Below are positions 1 to 9,052 of a stretch of DNA of 64,000 bases, one piece after another. Origin of the DNA: Leptospira limi (GTDB lineage: Bacteria; Spirochaetota; Leptospiria; Leptospirales; Leptospiraceae); the NCBI RefSeq assembly GCF_026151395.1, contig NZ_JAMQPV010000001.1, positions 2,730,501-2,794,500 of the forward strand, in the 5' to 3' direction. Both the position numbers and the translations under genes were made by a program. The notes beneath the pieces are model-generated. The model ran no database searches. It was given only the letters and a program-made list of their open reading frames with translations, and was not told the DNA's origin. How positions within the stretch are numbered: position 1 is the first letter of the stretch; each line of letters starts with the position of its first letter.

Positions 1-676
1 CGGAACCAACGGCAGTATCTTCCACTTCGATTTTTGCACCTTGAGTATTCATCTTTGCACATACTTCAACGGCATCTCCACCAAAAAAACGCATTAAATC
101 AATATGATGAATTCCTTGATTCGTCAAACAACCACCATCCATGGAATAAGTTCCTCTCCAAGGAGCTAGGTCGTAATAATGTTGTGGACGACACCATCTA
201 ACACGAACAGAAACAATTCTGATTTTGCCCAATTCTCCTGAAATCAAACCTTGTTTTACCCTTTGAACGGCAAGGTTATGTCGGTTTTGAAAAACAGGGA
301 ATATATGAACTCCATTTTTCTTAGCTAAATCAAAAACCTGATCTAACTGGGAAGGTTTCATAAACGTAGGTTTTTCAATGATTAGATTTTTTTTGTATTT
401 CTCTAAAATTTCCAATCCATGCTCAAAATGCATTCCGGAAGGAGTAATAATAGCAACAGTATTGATTTCAGGATTCTCAGCGAGCATCTTATGGTAATTA
501 GTATAAGATTTTGCTCCATACTGATCTCTATATGCGTTTGCTTTATTTTCATCTAAATCACAAACAGCAATTAACTCAGCTCCTTCCGTTTCAATAACAG
601 ATCTGCAATGGTGACCGGATACTCTTCCGCATCCTATAATTGCCACTTTTGCAATTTTCTGATTTAAATTATCCAT
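1..676 (-). CDS. Gfo/Idh/MocA-family oxidoreductase, 3' end cut by window edge
   Basis: NAD(P)-dependent sugar oxidoreductase, of the kind that oxidises or reduces nucleotide-sugar or inositol-type substrates in the cytoplasm. Only the first 225 residues are present because the gene runs off the left edge. After a short lead (MDNLNQK) there is a Rossmann start VAIIGCGRVSGHH with the GxGxxG-like turn, then IAVCDLDE at the end of beta-2, and the family motif EKPT near residue 100, whose lysine is the usual catalytic residue. The ATG at 676 overlaps the end of the HisC-like gene by 8 bp, so the two are probably translationally coupled. In O-antigen loci this family often works with an aminotransferase on 3-keto sugars, but the substrate here is unknown. 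Confidence 0.85.
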   Translation of the reverse strand, partial: MDNLNQKIAKVAIIGCGRVSGHHCRSVIETEGAELIAVCDLDENKANAYRDQYGAKSYTNYHKMLAENPEINTVAIITPSGMHFEHGLEILEKYKKNLIIEKPTFMKPSQLDQVFDLAKKNGVHIFPVFQNRHNLAVQRVKQGLISGELGKIRIVSVRVRWCRPQHYYDLAPWRGTYSMDGGCLTNQGIHHIDLMRFFGGDAVEVCAKMNTQGAKIEVEDTAVGS

Positions 677-1757
677 TTTTCATTTCCTTTTTAATTAAAT
701 CGACAATCGGTCTAAATTTTTCAATGGTTGTTATAGAAAAACGACTATATCCGGACAAACATTCCTCTTTAAAATCTTCTCTATATAAAACATGGTTTTT
801 TAAAACTTCATGAATTTTTTCTGCAGAGTTTCCAAAACTTACATGCTGAAAATTACCATGTGTTTTCAAAACTTTAAATCCAAGCGACTTCATCTCTTCA
901 CAAAAGTATTTTTTACCTTCACTCAGTCTTCTCACCGAATCATACATAGCATCCGCATGATCCATCATTTTTTCCATAAAGGCAATGCTTATTGTGCTTA
1001 CTTCATACATAGGTCTCAACTTATGATAAAACTTAATGATCTCAGGATTTCCAACTGCATAACCGATTCTAAGACCAGCTAGTCCCCAAGCTTTTGCAAA
1101 TGTCCTTGCAACTATCATATTCTTAAATTCATGGATCAATCCAACGCAAGTGTCTTCATAAAATGGATGGTACGCTTCATCAATAAGAACAATCGTATTT
1201 GTTTCGATACATACTGCTAAAATTCTTTTTATATCCTTTAATTCTAAAACAGTTCCAGTAGGGCTGTCCGGATTCGGAAGGCAAAACAATTTAGGTTTAA
1301 TTTCATTGATATGAGAAAGTATTTTTTCAAGAGTAAGTTTTGGTCCATCTTCAGACTTTTCATAAACAAGAGGATATGTTTTTGCCCCGAACATTTTAGA
1401 ATATACAGGATACATAGCGAATGTGGGCAAAGTATGGATTACAGAATCGCCTTCGTTGATAAAGGCCTCGAAGGCCAAACGAATCGCACCATCACTTCCA
1501 GGAGTAAGAATCAATGAATCAGGAGATGTATTTGTCCATTTCGCTATTTTTCTATATAATTCAGCACATTCCGGGTAAGTAGACAATGTCATTGGATTCA
1601 ATTCAGATAGAATTGAAGATGTGACTTCCAATAAGTAAGGATCTAAGTTTTCATTTTTATCTAACCAAAGTTTTTCATTCGTCCTTGGTGTTGACTTTTG
1701 CCAGTCTGGCCTTTCTAAACTCGGATCTAATAATGGTTTTCTTAAATTAGAATTCAT
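669..1757 (-). CDS. Histidinol-phosphate aminotransferase-like PLP enzyme (HisC family)
   Basis: Fold-type I PLP-dependent aminotransferase of 362 residues, close to the usual HisC length. The sequence shows LCLPNPDSPTG (the NPxxPTG motif), the PLP-ring aspartate in IVLIDEAYHPF, and the lysine region ARTFAKAWGLAGLRIGYAVG, where K forms the Schiff base. It lies inside the polysaccharide locus next to an oxidoreductase, a methyltransferase and a cyclase-family hydrolase, not in a his operon. That placement suggests a role in making or attaching an amino-acid-like or phosphorylated substituent, though this is inference. It could still be a second HisC. The fold is certain and the substrate is not. 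Confidence 0.85.
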   Translation of the reverse strand: MNSNLRKPLLDPSLERPDWQKSTPRTNEKLWLDKNENLDPYLLEVTSSILSELNPMTLSTYPECAELYRKIAKWTNTSPDSLILTPGSDGAIRLAFEAFINEGDSVIHTLPTFAMYPVYSKMFGAKTYPLVYEKSEDGPKLTLEKILSHINEIKPKLFCLPNPDSPTGTVLELKDIKRILAVCIETNTIVLIDEAYHPFYEDTCVGLIHEFKNMIVARTFAKAWGLAGLRIGYAVGNPEIIKFYHKLRPMYEVSTISIAFMEKMMDHADAMYDSVRRLSEGKKYFCEEMKSLGFKVLKTHGNFQHVSFGNSAEKIHEVLKNHVLYREDFKEECLSGYSRFSITTIEKFRPIVDLIKKEMKNG

Positions 1758-1786
1758 TGTAATAAAATAATTTCCTAAATACTGAG

Positions 1787-2530
1787 TTAACCAATAATGC
1801 TAAGAAGATCTTCAGGGAGTAAAAACTCTCTATTAAATTTTGTTTCATTAGATTTTGGTTTTGTAACGGCCAGAACACCAAAACATAATTTTATGTAAGG
1901 AGTTTTTGCTGTTTTGCTAGGAGGTCCATAATAACCATATGCATAAATATCTCCTGCTCCTAAATTTTCGAAGTGAGACATTAGTTCTTTCGCATTTAAC
2001 ACAACATAAGGAGCAATTTCTCCTTCCTCAATTCCGTCATAATTAATATATTGATAAGATTTTTTAATGTCGTTAACTGTTTCACCAGCAGTAATCCGAA
2101 AACTTGCGATAAACACTCCACCTTCTTTTACCATGGCCCATGCTTTCTTTAACATAACTTCGAAATTTAACTGCCAGTCGATACAACTTAAAGAAAATAC
2201 AATATCGAAGTCGTTTTCTTTAATAGAAGGATGTTTGAGTTTTAAAAAATCCTCATCTAAAACTAAAGCTTCTGGATATATTTCTTTGGCAATAATAGCA
2301 GCCTGTGAATTGATTTCAATTCCAGTATAAAGTGTATGTCCGAATCTTTCTTTCAAAGCAAGTCCCAATCCGGCGCAACCACAACCAATATCTAATACCT
2401 TTGGATTTCCACCTGGCCATACCTTTTCGATAACATTTTTTTCCGATTCATAAAACTGGTTCCATTGAACTCGGTTTTCCTTAAAATAGTTACTTATGTT
2501 TTCATTATTATATTTAATATTCTCTGTCAT
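1787..2530 (-). CDS. Class I SAM-dependent methyltransferase
   Basis: Cytoplasmic methyltransferase of 247 residues. Motif I is VLDIGCGCAGLGLAL at about residues 45-59, followed by an acidic beta-2 end (YTGIEIN) and a motif IV-like segment DIVFSLSCIDW. An extension of about 45 residues before motif I (NRVQWNQFYES...) probably helps cap the substrate site. It sits 22 bp from the cyclase-family gene and 29 bp from the HisC-like gene in one co-directional run. The likely target is a sugar or an amino-acid-like decoration of the O-antigen unit. The acceptor cannot be deduced. Confidence 0.8.
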   Translation of the reverse strand: MTENIKYNNENISNYFKENRVQWNQFYESEKNVIEKVWPGGNPKVLDIGCGCAGLGLALKERFGHTLYTGIEINSQAAIIAKEIYPEALVLDEDFLKLKHPSIKENDFDIVFSLSCIDWQLNFEVMLKKAWAMVKEGGVFIASFRITAGETVNDIKKSYQYINYDGIEEGEIAPYVVLNAKELMSHFENLGAGDIYAYGYYGPPSKTAKTPYIKLCFGVLAVTKPKSNETKFNREFLLPEDLLSIIG

Positions 2531-2552
2531 AACTCACTCACCAAAAATAGAT

Positions 2553-3239
2553 TTAGACTTCTGCAATCACTGTCACGGGGGCGCCGTCTGCTTTTTCAAA
2601 AAGAAGTGGTGATATTATCAATTTTGTAACCGGTTGTTTCAGTTCGGATAATTTCATATCTTCAATCAAAAGAATAGAATCCCCTTTAATCTCAATATCA
2701 TTCACCTTGGCACAAAGAAAGGCCTGGTGAGACTCTCTCCCCATGGCTCTATGTGAACGGCTGCTTAATGAAATGTAATCAAATCCAAAAAACTTTAAAT
2801 TTTTATTTTTTCTAAGCCAAATCCCTACTTCCGGTTCAATCGCTGGATTTTGAAAACAATAGTATTCTAAATTATCTTTTCGGTATTTTTCGAAATCTGT
2901 TTTTAAAATCAATACATCCGTTGGGTCTGGAATATTTTTCAAAAAAGGAAGTAAGGTTTCCAAACCTAATCTTTCAGCAGGAGCCGCATTATATTCAATG
3001 ATATAAGGAGACTCACAAACCCAAAAATTTGCAGGATATTCATCGAGCGCTTTTCCTTCCGAACCGAAATGATAGGGAGCATCAATATGAGTTCCCATAT
3101 GGTTTGTAAAAGACAACTCGGCCTCGTTCGAACTGTCCCCTTTGGAGATAGAACGAGTCCTTAAAATCTCCATCTTACCGGAATTCGCGTAAGAAGGAGT
3201 ATCTAAGCCTAAAATATGATTTAGGTAAATATGCGTCAT
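2553..3239 (-). CDS. Cyclase family protein (kynurenine-formamidase-like metal hydrolase)
   Basis: Member of the cyclase/KynB fold family at 228 residues. The diagnostic metal-binding motif HxGTHxDxPxH is present as HMGTHIDAPYHF at about residues 46-57. A later SSRSHRAM segment probably supplies another active-site histidine. Known relatives hydrolyse N-formylkynurenine, isatin or cyclic amides. In a carbohydrate locus the substrate may be an amide or formamide on an amino sugar, which is inference. Its ATG overlaps the preceding FkbM gene by 4 bp (ATGA), which points to coupled translation. Confidence 0.8.
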   Translation of the reverse strand: MTHIYLNHILGLDTPSYANSGKMEILRTRSISKGDSSNEAELSFTNHMGTHIDAPYHFGSEGKALDEYPANFWVCESPYIIEYNAAPAERLGLETLLPFLKNIPDPTDVLILKTDFEKYRKDNLEYYCFQNPAIEPEVGIWLRKNKNLKFFGFDYISLSSRSHRAMGRESHQAFLCAKVNDIEIKGDSILLIEDMKLSELKQPVTKLIISPLLFEKADGAPVTVIAEV

Positions 3240-4072
3240 TTTCTATAGAAAATATAGTTATAAAAAGATGAAAATTTACTATTTTCGAACATAGGAGAAT
3301 GTTTTTTCTCATAATTGTGAAAACCAGCTTTCTTCATCATTTGTAGAACCTTTTTTCCATATTCCACGTCATTATCATCTAATTCTATTAAAACGGATTT
3401 TACTTTAGGATTTCTAATTGTTTTTAGTCCGCCTTTCACAATTTTATCTTCAATGTTATCCACATCTATTTTTATATAATTTGGAAACGGAGGTTTATAT
3501 AGTTCGACAAAGGAATCTATAGAATAGGAAACCATTGCTTGTTTACAATTCATTTGAATCATATCCAAACCTATCTTTGTTTCCTGAACAGCTTCTTCAC
3601 TAAAAAGATTCATTGCTCCACCAGGAAGGTCAGAATTCATATGAAAAAAACCTAAAGAATCTTGATCATTGAATGCAACAGCATACGCACTAATGGCATC
3701 ATCCATGCGATTTAAAAATATATTACGGTTAAGTAAAAAATAATTTGCTGCAGAAGGTTCAAAAGCAAGAACCTTCAAACCCTTGTCTCTACTTGCCGCG
3801 TATACTGAATAACTTCCTACATTGGCACCAATATCCCAAAAAACAGATCCTTCTGGAAAAGTATTGATCCAATCGATAGTTTCAGGTTCCTTTGTGAATA
3901 AAGTTTTTGCTCTCCAAACGGGAACATCACCAAAACCAAAAAAACTAATATCCTTTTTATCTGTTTTTACTTTTACGTTTTCAAAGAAATTATAAAGTTC
4001 CAAATTAATGATCCTTCTTGATATAGGGTTTGCAAAGGCCCAAATGACAAAACGACGAAGTAATGATTTCAT
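3236..4072 (-). CDS. FkbM family methyltransferase
   Basis: SAM-dependent O-methyltransferase of the FkbM type, common in capsule and LPS loci as a sugar-hydroxyl methylase. VFWDIGANVGSYSVYAA is motif I, and IKIDVDNIEDKIVKGG matches the conserved FkbM segment IKIDVEGxE, with N-I in place of E-G. The frame stays open upstream to 4147, but I chose the ATG at 4072 (MKSLLRRF) because AAGGAAA lies 5 nt before it, and because the longer start would run into the LIC12162-type gene. This gives 278 residues. The C-terminal YIFYRK is typical of the family. Confidence 0.82.
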   Translation of the reverse strand: MKSLLRRFVIWAFANPISRRIINLELYNFFENVKVKTDKKDISFFGFGDVPVWRAKTLFTKEPETIDWINTFPEGSVFWDIGANVGSYSVYAASRDKGLKVLAFEPSAANYFLLNRNIFLNRMDDAISAYAVAFNDQDSLGFFHMNSDLPGGAMNLFSEEAVQETKIGLDMIQMNCKQAMVSYSIDSFVELYKPPFPNYIKIDVDNIEDKIVKGGLKTIRNPKVKSVLIELDDNDVEYGKKVLQMMKKAGFHNYEKKHSPMFENSKFSSFYNYIFYRK

Positions 4073-4130
4073 AAAATTTCCTTTAATTTTAATACAAATT
4101 GATTTAATAACAATTCCGTAGAATAATTTT

Positions 4131-5903
4131 CTACACAGAAGCGACAACTTCTTTCAAAGCAATTTCCAATCTATCTAGAATATCTTCCGTTAGATGAGAA
4201 TACCGTCTACAGAACCTTTCTCGAACTAACTGAACAATTTCGGAATTCCACCATACATCCAAATGATCCCAAATTTTTTCCGCGTGTAATGCAGCTGATT
4301 TTGGAGTATCATGAAAGATACCAACTCGCTTTAATTCTTCAAAATAGGGAACTGCGGATTCTCTTAGTTCCCAATGTTCAGGGTTCCAAAAAACAATTGT
4401 GGGTATATTCATGGTAAATGATTCCAGAAAGGTAGTAGCATTATATGTGGAAATATACAATCTACTTTGTGAAATCAGATGATCCATCGAAACAAAACCC
4501 TCATCAAGTTCAATATTTGGAAATTTTTCCTGCCAACGCAGTCTTTGATTCCATTTATAATCTTCCGAATGCAAACGTATAATTAAAGTATCCTGGATGA
4601 ATTTAGGAAGTTCTGAAACAAAATGAAAAAGATCTTGTTGATAGGACAACCATTGTCCAGCAACAACGGAACTGTACATATGATAACTGTATCTAGGAAG
4701 AATAGCTGAGACTAATAAAGTTCTTTTCTGTGCGGAATGGTCGATTCCTAGGGGGCGTTTGCCCTTGATCTGCCCTAAAGGGTAAACTTTACTTCTCTTT
4801 GGATCATTCCATCCCCAACTTAAGTATCGATCTGAAATTTCAACTTCATGGTCTTCGACAAAAGTCCATTTCCCTGATCCGTAATGTCCTCCGTGTTGGC
4901 CAATCACAAGAGGACAACCTTTCTCTGTCTTATCTGCAGCCCAAGCTTTAAAAACATCATCCGCATTATGCGCATTAGATGTCCAAATGATTTTTGGAGA
5001 AGAAGGCCAAGGAAGTGAATTTGCCTTATCTACTAATTTTGCATATCCTTCCAAATACGATTTCGGTATCTGTCTAGGAATCATTGATCTAACAAAAGAT
5101 TCAAACTCTGATTTACTTTCTCCACTTAAATACCAATCGCGCTTATGGACGTCCGTCTCGGAGGATTCCACAGGCACAAGTCTTCTGATCTGAGGAATCT
5201 GTCGAAAGCGAAAATTCAATTGTATTTCTTTTCGTAACGGCAGGTAAGAAGAAATAAAAAAAGCATCTGTCTGAAAAGAACAAAAACCTGCAATTTTATT
5301 ATAAATAGAAAGAAGAAACTGCTTCTTATTTCTCTTCTGCGAGTTCTTAGTAGAGATGCGAAATTTTTCCGTAAATCGATCAGAGACAGTAATATACCTA
5401 AGCTTCAGTCTATTTGTTTTTTCCAGAATAGTTGCATACAGATAATGATTCCATTCATCACTTAGAAAAAAATGAGGAAATTCTACCATTCCGTTAGGAA
5501 TCATATCTTCTTCAGGCTGTTTGATAATGATCGTCTCTGATAAATTATAACGATCTAATGCCTGATGGATCGTCACCCAGCGATCGAACAACATTTGAGA
5601 AAAATATCCGAGCCAAGGACCGATTAAAATTCTCCAATACCTTTTCGAATGATTTACACCATGAATTTCATTTAACTTAACCGCTAAATCAGAAAGCAAA
5701 CGCTCATGAAATTCTTTTAAATAAAGATAATCATGGTAAAGTTTATTTCGATCATCCCAATGGTTTGGCAAAACTTCCGTCTCTAAATTTTGCCATTTAT
5801 TTTTTCTTGAATAAATTTTGCACCACTCCCCTAAAAATAATATTGGAGAGTTTTCCGGCCATGTTTCTTCTAACGCAGTAGTTACTAAAAATAAGGACTT
5901 CAA
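4131..5903 (-). CDS. LIC12162-family putative transferase
   Basis: Large protein of 590 residues that I recognise as the LIC12162 family of putative O-antigen transferases (start MKSLFLVTTALEETWPENSP, then LGEWCKIYSRKNKW). The C-terminal half looks like a GT-B or CDP-glycerol/capsule-transferase fold: VIGQHGGHYGSGKW, TLLVSAILPRYSYHMYSS, LIIRLHSEDY, and LYISTYNATTFLESFTMNIPTIVFW, a donor-site-like segment. The start codon is TTG at 5903, preceded by AGGGAA. It lies 12 bp after the NeuB-fusion gene, so transfer of a nonulosonic acid is an attractive idea, but no acceptor or donor is demonstrated for this family. Confidence 0.78.
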   Translation of the reverse strand: MKSLFLVTTALEETWPENSPILFLGEWCKIYSRKNKWQNLETEVLPNHWDDRNKLYHDYLYLKEFHERLLSDLAVKLNEIHGVNHSKRYWRILIGPWLGYFSQMLFDRWVTIHQALDRYNLSETIIIKQPEEDMIPNGMVEFPHFFLSDEWNHYLYATILEKTNRLKLRYITVSDRFTEKFRISTKNSQKRNKKQFLLSIYNKIAGFCSFQTDAFFISSYLPLRKEIQLNFRFRQIPQIRRLVPVESSETDVHKRDWYLSGESKSEFESFVRSMIPRQIPKSYLEGYAKLVDKANSLPWPSSPKIIWTSNAHNADDVFKAWAADKTEKGCPLVIGQHGGHYGSGKWTFVEDHEVEISDRYLSWGWNDPKRSKVYPLGQIKGKRPLGIDHSAQKRTLLVSAILPRYSYHMYSSVVAGQWLSYQQDLFHFVSELPKFIQDTLIIRLHSEDYKWNQRLRWQEKFPNIELDEGFVSMDHLISQSRLYISTYNATTFLESFTMNIPTIVFWNPEHWELRESAVPYFEELKRVGIFHDTPKSAALHAEKIWDHLDVWWNSEIVQLVRERFCRRYSHLTEDILDRLEIALKEVVASV

Positions 5904-5915
5904 AAATTCAATTCC

Positions 5916-8165
5916 CTAAAACCACTTTTCCATACGATCTAAAGCAATCCAAAAGCCTTCCCCTTCATTTTTATGTCCTTGCCATATTTCAGGAATGAAA
6001 GAGGCTTTTGGAGAATTTTGAGTCAGATCATCAGCTAATGCATGAAAGTCGATATCTCCTGTACCAACTTGCAACCCTTCCCCATCCACTCCAACAGCAT
6101 CCGCAAGATGTAAATGTGCTGTATATGGTCCAACTTTCTCTACAAATTCTTTAAAGGAAAATCTATGATGGTTACAAGCTAATTTAGAATGAGATGTATC
6201 GAAACAAACTCGGTAACCATATTTTTCGCAGAATCTAGCTGTATCATCAGGATCTACAAATAAATTATGGTAACGTTGTCCGCCAAAATGCCAAGGGAAA
6301 GGCGGCATAGTTTGAGGAATGATTTCTACCTCTTTTTGGTCTAGTTTAGAAAGACTATCCACTAATATTTCATACAAAGTTTCACGCTCACTTTCACTTA
6401 ATGGAGCATCTTCTGTAAATCCCCCTACATTCGTAACGATTAAAGGCTTCGTTGTGGATGGGAAATAATGATTGAGTTTTTTAGTGATTTCAATTACTTT
6501 CTGCAATTCTGCAATGGAGTGCATTCTATATTCTTTGTCCTTAGAGCAAAGATCAAGTAGATGATCACCTGCAAACAATTCTGGACTGTGAACTACATAA
6601 CCTAACGTTTTATATGGTTCCTTAAAGAATCGATTTAAGTCCAATTCCATATCTTTATAACTTAAATGAAATTCTAAAAGATCCGGGCTTGTCTTTGATA
6701 AAATACTTTGAAAATCATGATAACGAACTGGAACACCCCAAGGTCGCTTGAATTTAAAATTTCTAGCTTTAACGATACCTTCTTCTAAATCACTGGCAAA
6801 GAAAAAATCTCCTGCATTGAAATTTCGTTTTGCAGTTCTTCCAATCAGTTCTTTTTTTCTATTCGGTTGTAATCCTTTTCCAGGGCTTTTTATGGAAATC
6901 ATCTCTTGTTTGATTGTCTCACCCTCTTTTAAATTACAATTGATAACCAAACTTTTTGCGAGTGCTTCGCGATTCATAAATTCGCCTTGTGAAATCACTC
7001 TTAAATTTCTGTTACCTAAGGACTGCTCTACTTCGCGAATCCCCTGCACCATTGCTTTAAACTCTGAAGGCAACAGGCTTACTTTATGGTCGTTTCCTTC
7101 CATAGATTTATCCAAAGTGATATGTTTTTCAATCACCTTAGCACCTAATAAAACAGAAGCGATTGCAATGCTTGTTCCGCGCTCATGACCAGAGTATCCA
7201 ACAAAACAATTGCCTATTTCCTTTAAACGATGAATGTAAAGTAAGTTCACGTCCTTAAATGGAGTCGGGTATGTAGAATTACAATGGAGAAGAATGAAAT
7301 TTCCTCCCAAATGTTTCATCAATCCTACCGATTCAATAATTTCATCTTCACTAGACATACCCGTAGAACAGATAACAGTTTTTCCTGTTTTTATCACCGC
7401 AGATAGTAGTTCATGATTCGTTAGATCCGCTGATGCAATTTTATACGCTGGCATTCCATATTTTTCGAGAATTTCTAAACTCTCCAAATCCCATGGTGTG
7501 CACAAAGGTAATGCTCCCTTTGATTTGCAGTAATCAAATACTTGAAAAAGAGATTCATTGTTTAACTGAAATTTATTTAATAAATCCAATACATATTGAG
7601 AACCCAAATCTTCACTTGCATCATCTGCATTTCCTTGATTATTATACAAGGATTCAAGATTTCTCATTTGGAATTTAATACAATCAGCTCCTGCTTCAAT
7701 AGCCTCATCAACCAAACGTTTTGCTAATTCAATACTCCCATTATGATTGTTTCCAATTTCAGCAATAACAAAAGCCGGCGATTTATCATCTATGATGAAC
7801 TCACCAATTTTTACTAATTCAGATTCTCGTTTTGCAATTGCAACTAAATGATGTTCTTTATCAATTAACGGGATGTAATCGACACCATTACCAAATGCAG
7901 TTGCAATTTTATCTGTCGGATCTGAATAAAAGAAAAATTTGAATTTTTTATTCGTTATATTGGAAACGGGAATATTTAAATCGATGTTAGTTTGCTGTAG
8001 TAACCATCTTCTAAAATCACCGTCAGTCAATACACCTTCTAAAACTCCATTTTCAGTAACTGAAAAAACAATTTTAGATTTACTATCACTGATTTTTTTA
8101 AGAGCAGATGCTATACTTTCTTCTGAAAAAACTATAAAATTTGAAATATCTTTTGTAATATTCAT
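5916..8165 (-). CDS. CBS-NeuB-SAF-TIM-barrel fusion, nonulosonic acid synthase family
   Basis: Protein of 749 residues, more than twice the length of an ordinary NeuB. Residues about 1-115 look like a CBS-domain pair (VLEGVLTDGDFRRWLL). About 130-375 is the NeuB condensing domain (VIAEIGNNHNGS, CIKFQMRN, STGMSS, VIEKHITLDKS), which joins phosphoenolpyruvate to a six-carbon amino sugar. About 400-460 is the SAF/antifreeze-like domain (ELIGRTAKRNF). About 475-749 is a xylose-isomerase/AP-endonuclease-type TIM barrel (VCFDTSHSKLA, AHLHLADAVG, FIPEIWQGHKN) with candidate metal ligands. Its immediate neighbours are a methyltransferase and a CMP-sugar synthetase. The TIM barrel may supply an epimerase or isomerase step on the same product, which is inference. 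Confidence 0.85.
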   Translation of the reverse strand: MNITKDISNFIVFSEESIASALKKISDSKSKIVFSVTENGVLEGVLTDGDFRRWLLQQTNIDLNIPVSNITNKKFKFFFYSDPTDKIATAFGNGVDYIPLIDKEHHLVAIAKRESELVKIGEFIIDDKSPAFVIAEIGNNHNGSIELAKRLVDEAIEAGADCIKFQMRNLESLYNNQGNADDASEDLGSQYVLDLLNKFQLNNESLFQVFDYCKSKGALPLCTPWDLESLEILEKYGMPAYKIASADLTNHELLSAVIKTGKTVICSTGMSSEDEIIESVGLMKHLGGNFILLHCNSTYPTPFKDVNLLYIHRLKEIGNCFVGYSGHERGTSIAIASVLLGAKVIEKHITLDKSMEGNDHKVSLLPSEFKAMVQGIREVEQSLGNRNLRVISQGEFMNREALAKSLVINCNLKEGETIKQEMISIKSPGKGLQPNRKKELIGRTAKRNFNAGDFFFASDLEEGIVKARNFKFKRPWGVPVRYHDFQSILSKTSPDLLEFHLSYKDMELDLNRFFKEPYKTLGYVVHSPELFAGDHLLDLCSKDKEYRMHSIAELQKVIEITKKLNHYFPSTTKPLIVTNVGGFTEDAPLSESERETLYEILVDSLSKLDQKEVEIIPQTMPPFPWHFGGQRYHNLFVDPDDTARFCEKYGYRVCFDTSHSKLACNHHRFSFKEFVEKVGPYTAHLHLADAVGVDGEGLQVGTGDIDFHALADDLTQNSPKASFIPEIWQGHKNEGEGFWIALDRMEKWF

Positions 8166-8173
8166 ATATAAAT

Positions 8174-9019
8174 CTATTTTACTAAAATTGCACTTATAGT
8201 ATCACAAGCCCCAATGGAAGCTAGGACATTCGCATAAGCAGACTGTAAATCGGGGTTATTTAATAATGGCCATGCTTTATGACCACCTGGTTTCGATTTC
8301 GACAACCAATACAAATGATTAGATAAAGGATAACGCTGAATTTGTTTGATCATTTGGACTTTGAGTCCAGCCATTTCAGCAAGTTTTCTAAGTGTAAATT
8401 CGTTATATAAATAAAGATGACAACTCCAGTATGTAAATTCTTGAAATGGGATACTTCCATATAAAGTCAAAAGTGCATCTTGACTGGAAGGCACTTCTAC
8501 AAGTAATTTCCCTGAGTTTGATTTGAGATGCATACTTAGTTTTTTTAAAATTGGAACAGGATCAGATAAATGTTCTATCACATGAAAAGCTGTAATCCAA
8601 TCATACTCACCTTCAAGTTCAGATAGTGATTCGTAAACCTTTAGTCCTTGGCTTAAAAAATAAGGCTGCAAACGTTTTTCAAGTTCAACACCTGCAACTT
8701 CCTTACATAACGGAGTAACCAATTTTAAAAAAGCCCCATTACCGCAGCCAAAATCCAGAAGAGTTTGATTCGGTAATGATAGCCGTAAATCCTGAAAACG
8801 GCGATTATCATCCATTTCCGTATTTCGAATCCATTCATCTATAGGAACATTCCCATCGTGCATCCCAGAATTTTGATAAAATTCTTCTTCAGATTGAATT
8901 TGTGATGATAAATAAACCAAACCACAATGACTACATTCTCGAATCTCTAAACTTGGATTATCGCGAACCTTTCCTGGTCGGACACTCCACTTTTCTGATG
9001 AACAAATATAACAATTCAA
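8174..9019 (-). CDS. Class I SAM methyltransferase with N-terminal zinc-ribbon-like segment
   Basis: Methyltransferase of 281 residues. The N-terminus has paired cysteines, CYICSSEKW and CSHCGLVYL, like a small zinc ribbon. LLDFGCGNGAFLKLV is SAM motif I and FHVIEHLSDP is the typical motif after beta-4 of the Methyltransf_23 type. The reading frame is open to a TTG at 9037, but I prefer the TTG at 9019 because GGAGA lies 6 nt upstream of it. It sits between the second NeuB and the second CMP-sugar synthetase, so it may methylate that nonulosonic acid or its precursor (inference). Confidence 0.78.
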   Translation of the reverse strand: MNCYICSSEKWSVRPGKVRDNPSLEIRECSHCGLVYLSSQIQSEEEFYQNSGMHDGNVPIDEWIRNTEMDDNRRFQDLRLSLPNQTLLDFGCGNGAFLKLVTPLCKEVAGVELEKRLQPYFLSQGLKVYESLSELEGEYDWITAFHVIEHLSDPVPILKKLSMHLKSNSGKLLVEVPSSQDALLTLYGSIPFQEFTYWSCHLYLYNEFTLRKLAEMAGLKVQMIKQIQRYPLSNHLYWLSKSKPGGHKAWPLLNNPDLQSAYANVLASIGACDTISAILVK

Positions 9020-9052
9020 TTTGGTTCTCCGTAACAAGGTAACAGCAAAAAT

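Noticed and set aside
4073..4147. Longer N-terminus for the FkbM methyltransferase
   Set aside because: The extra 25 residues precede a good ribosome site and the normal family start, and would overlap the upstream gene.
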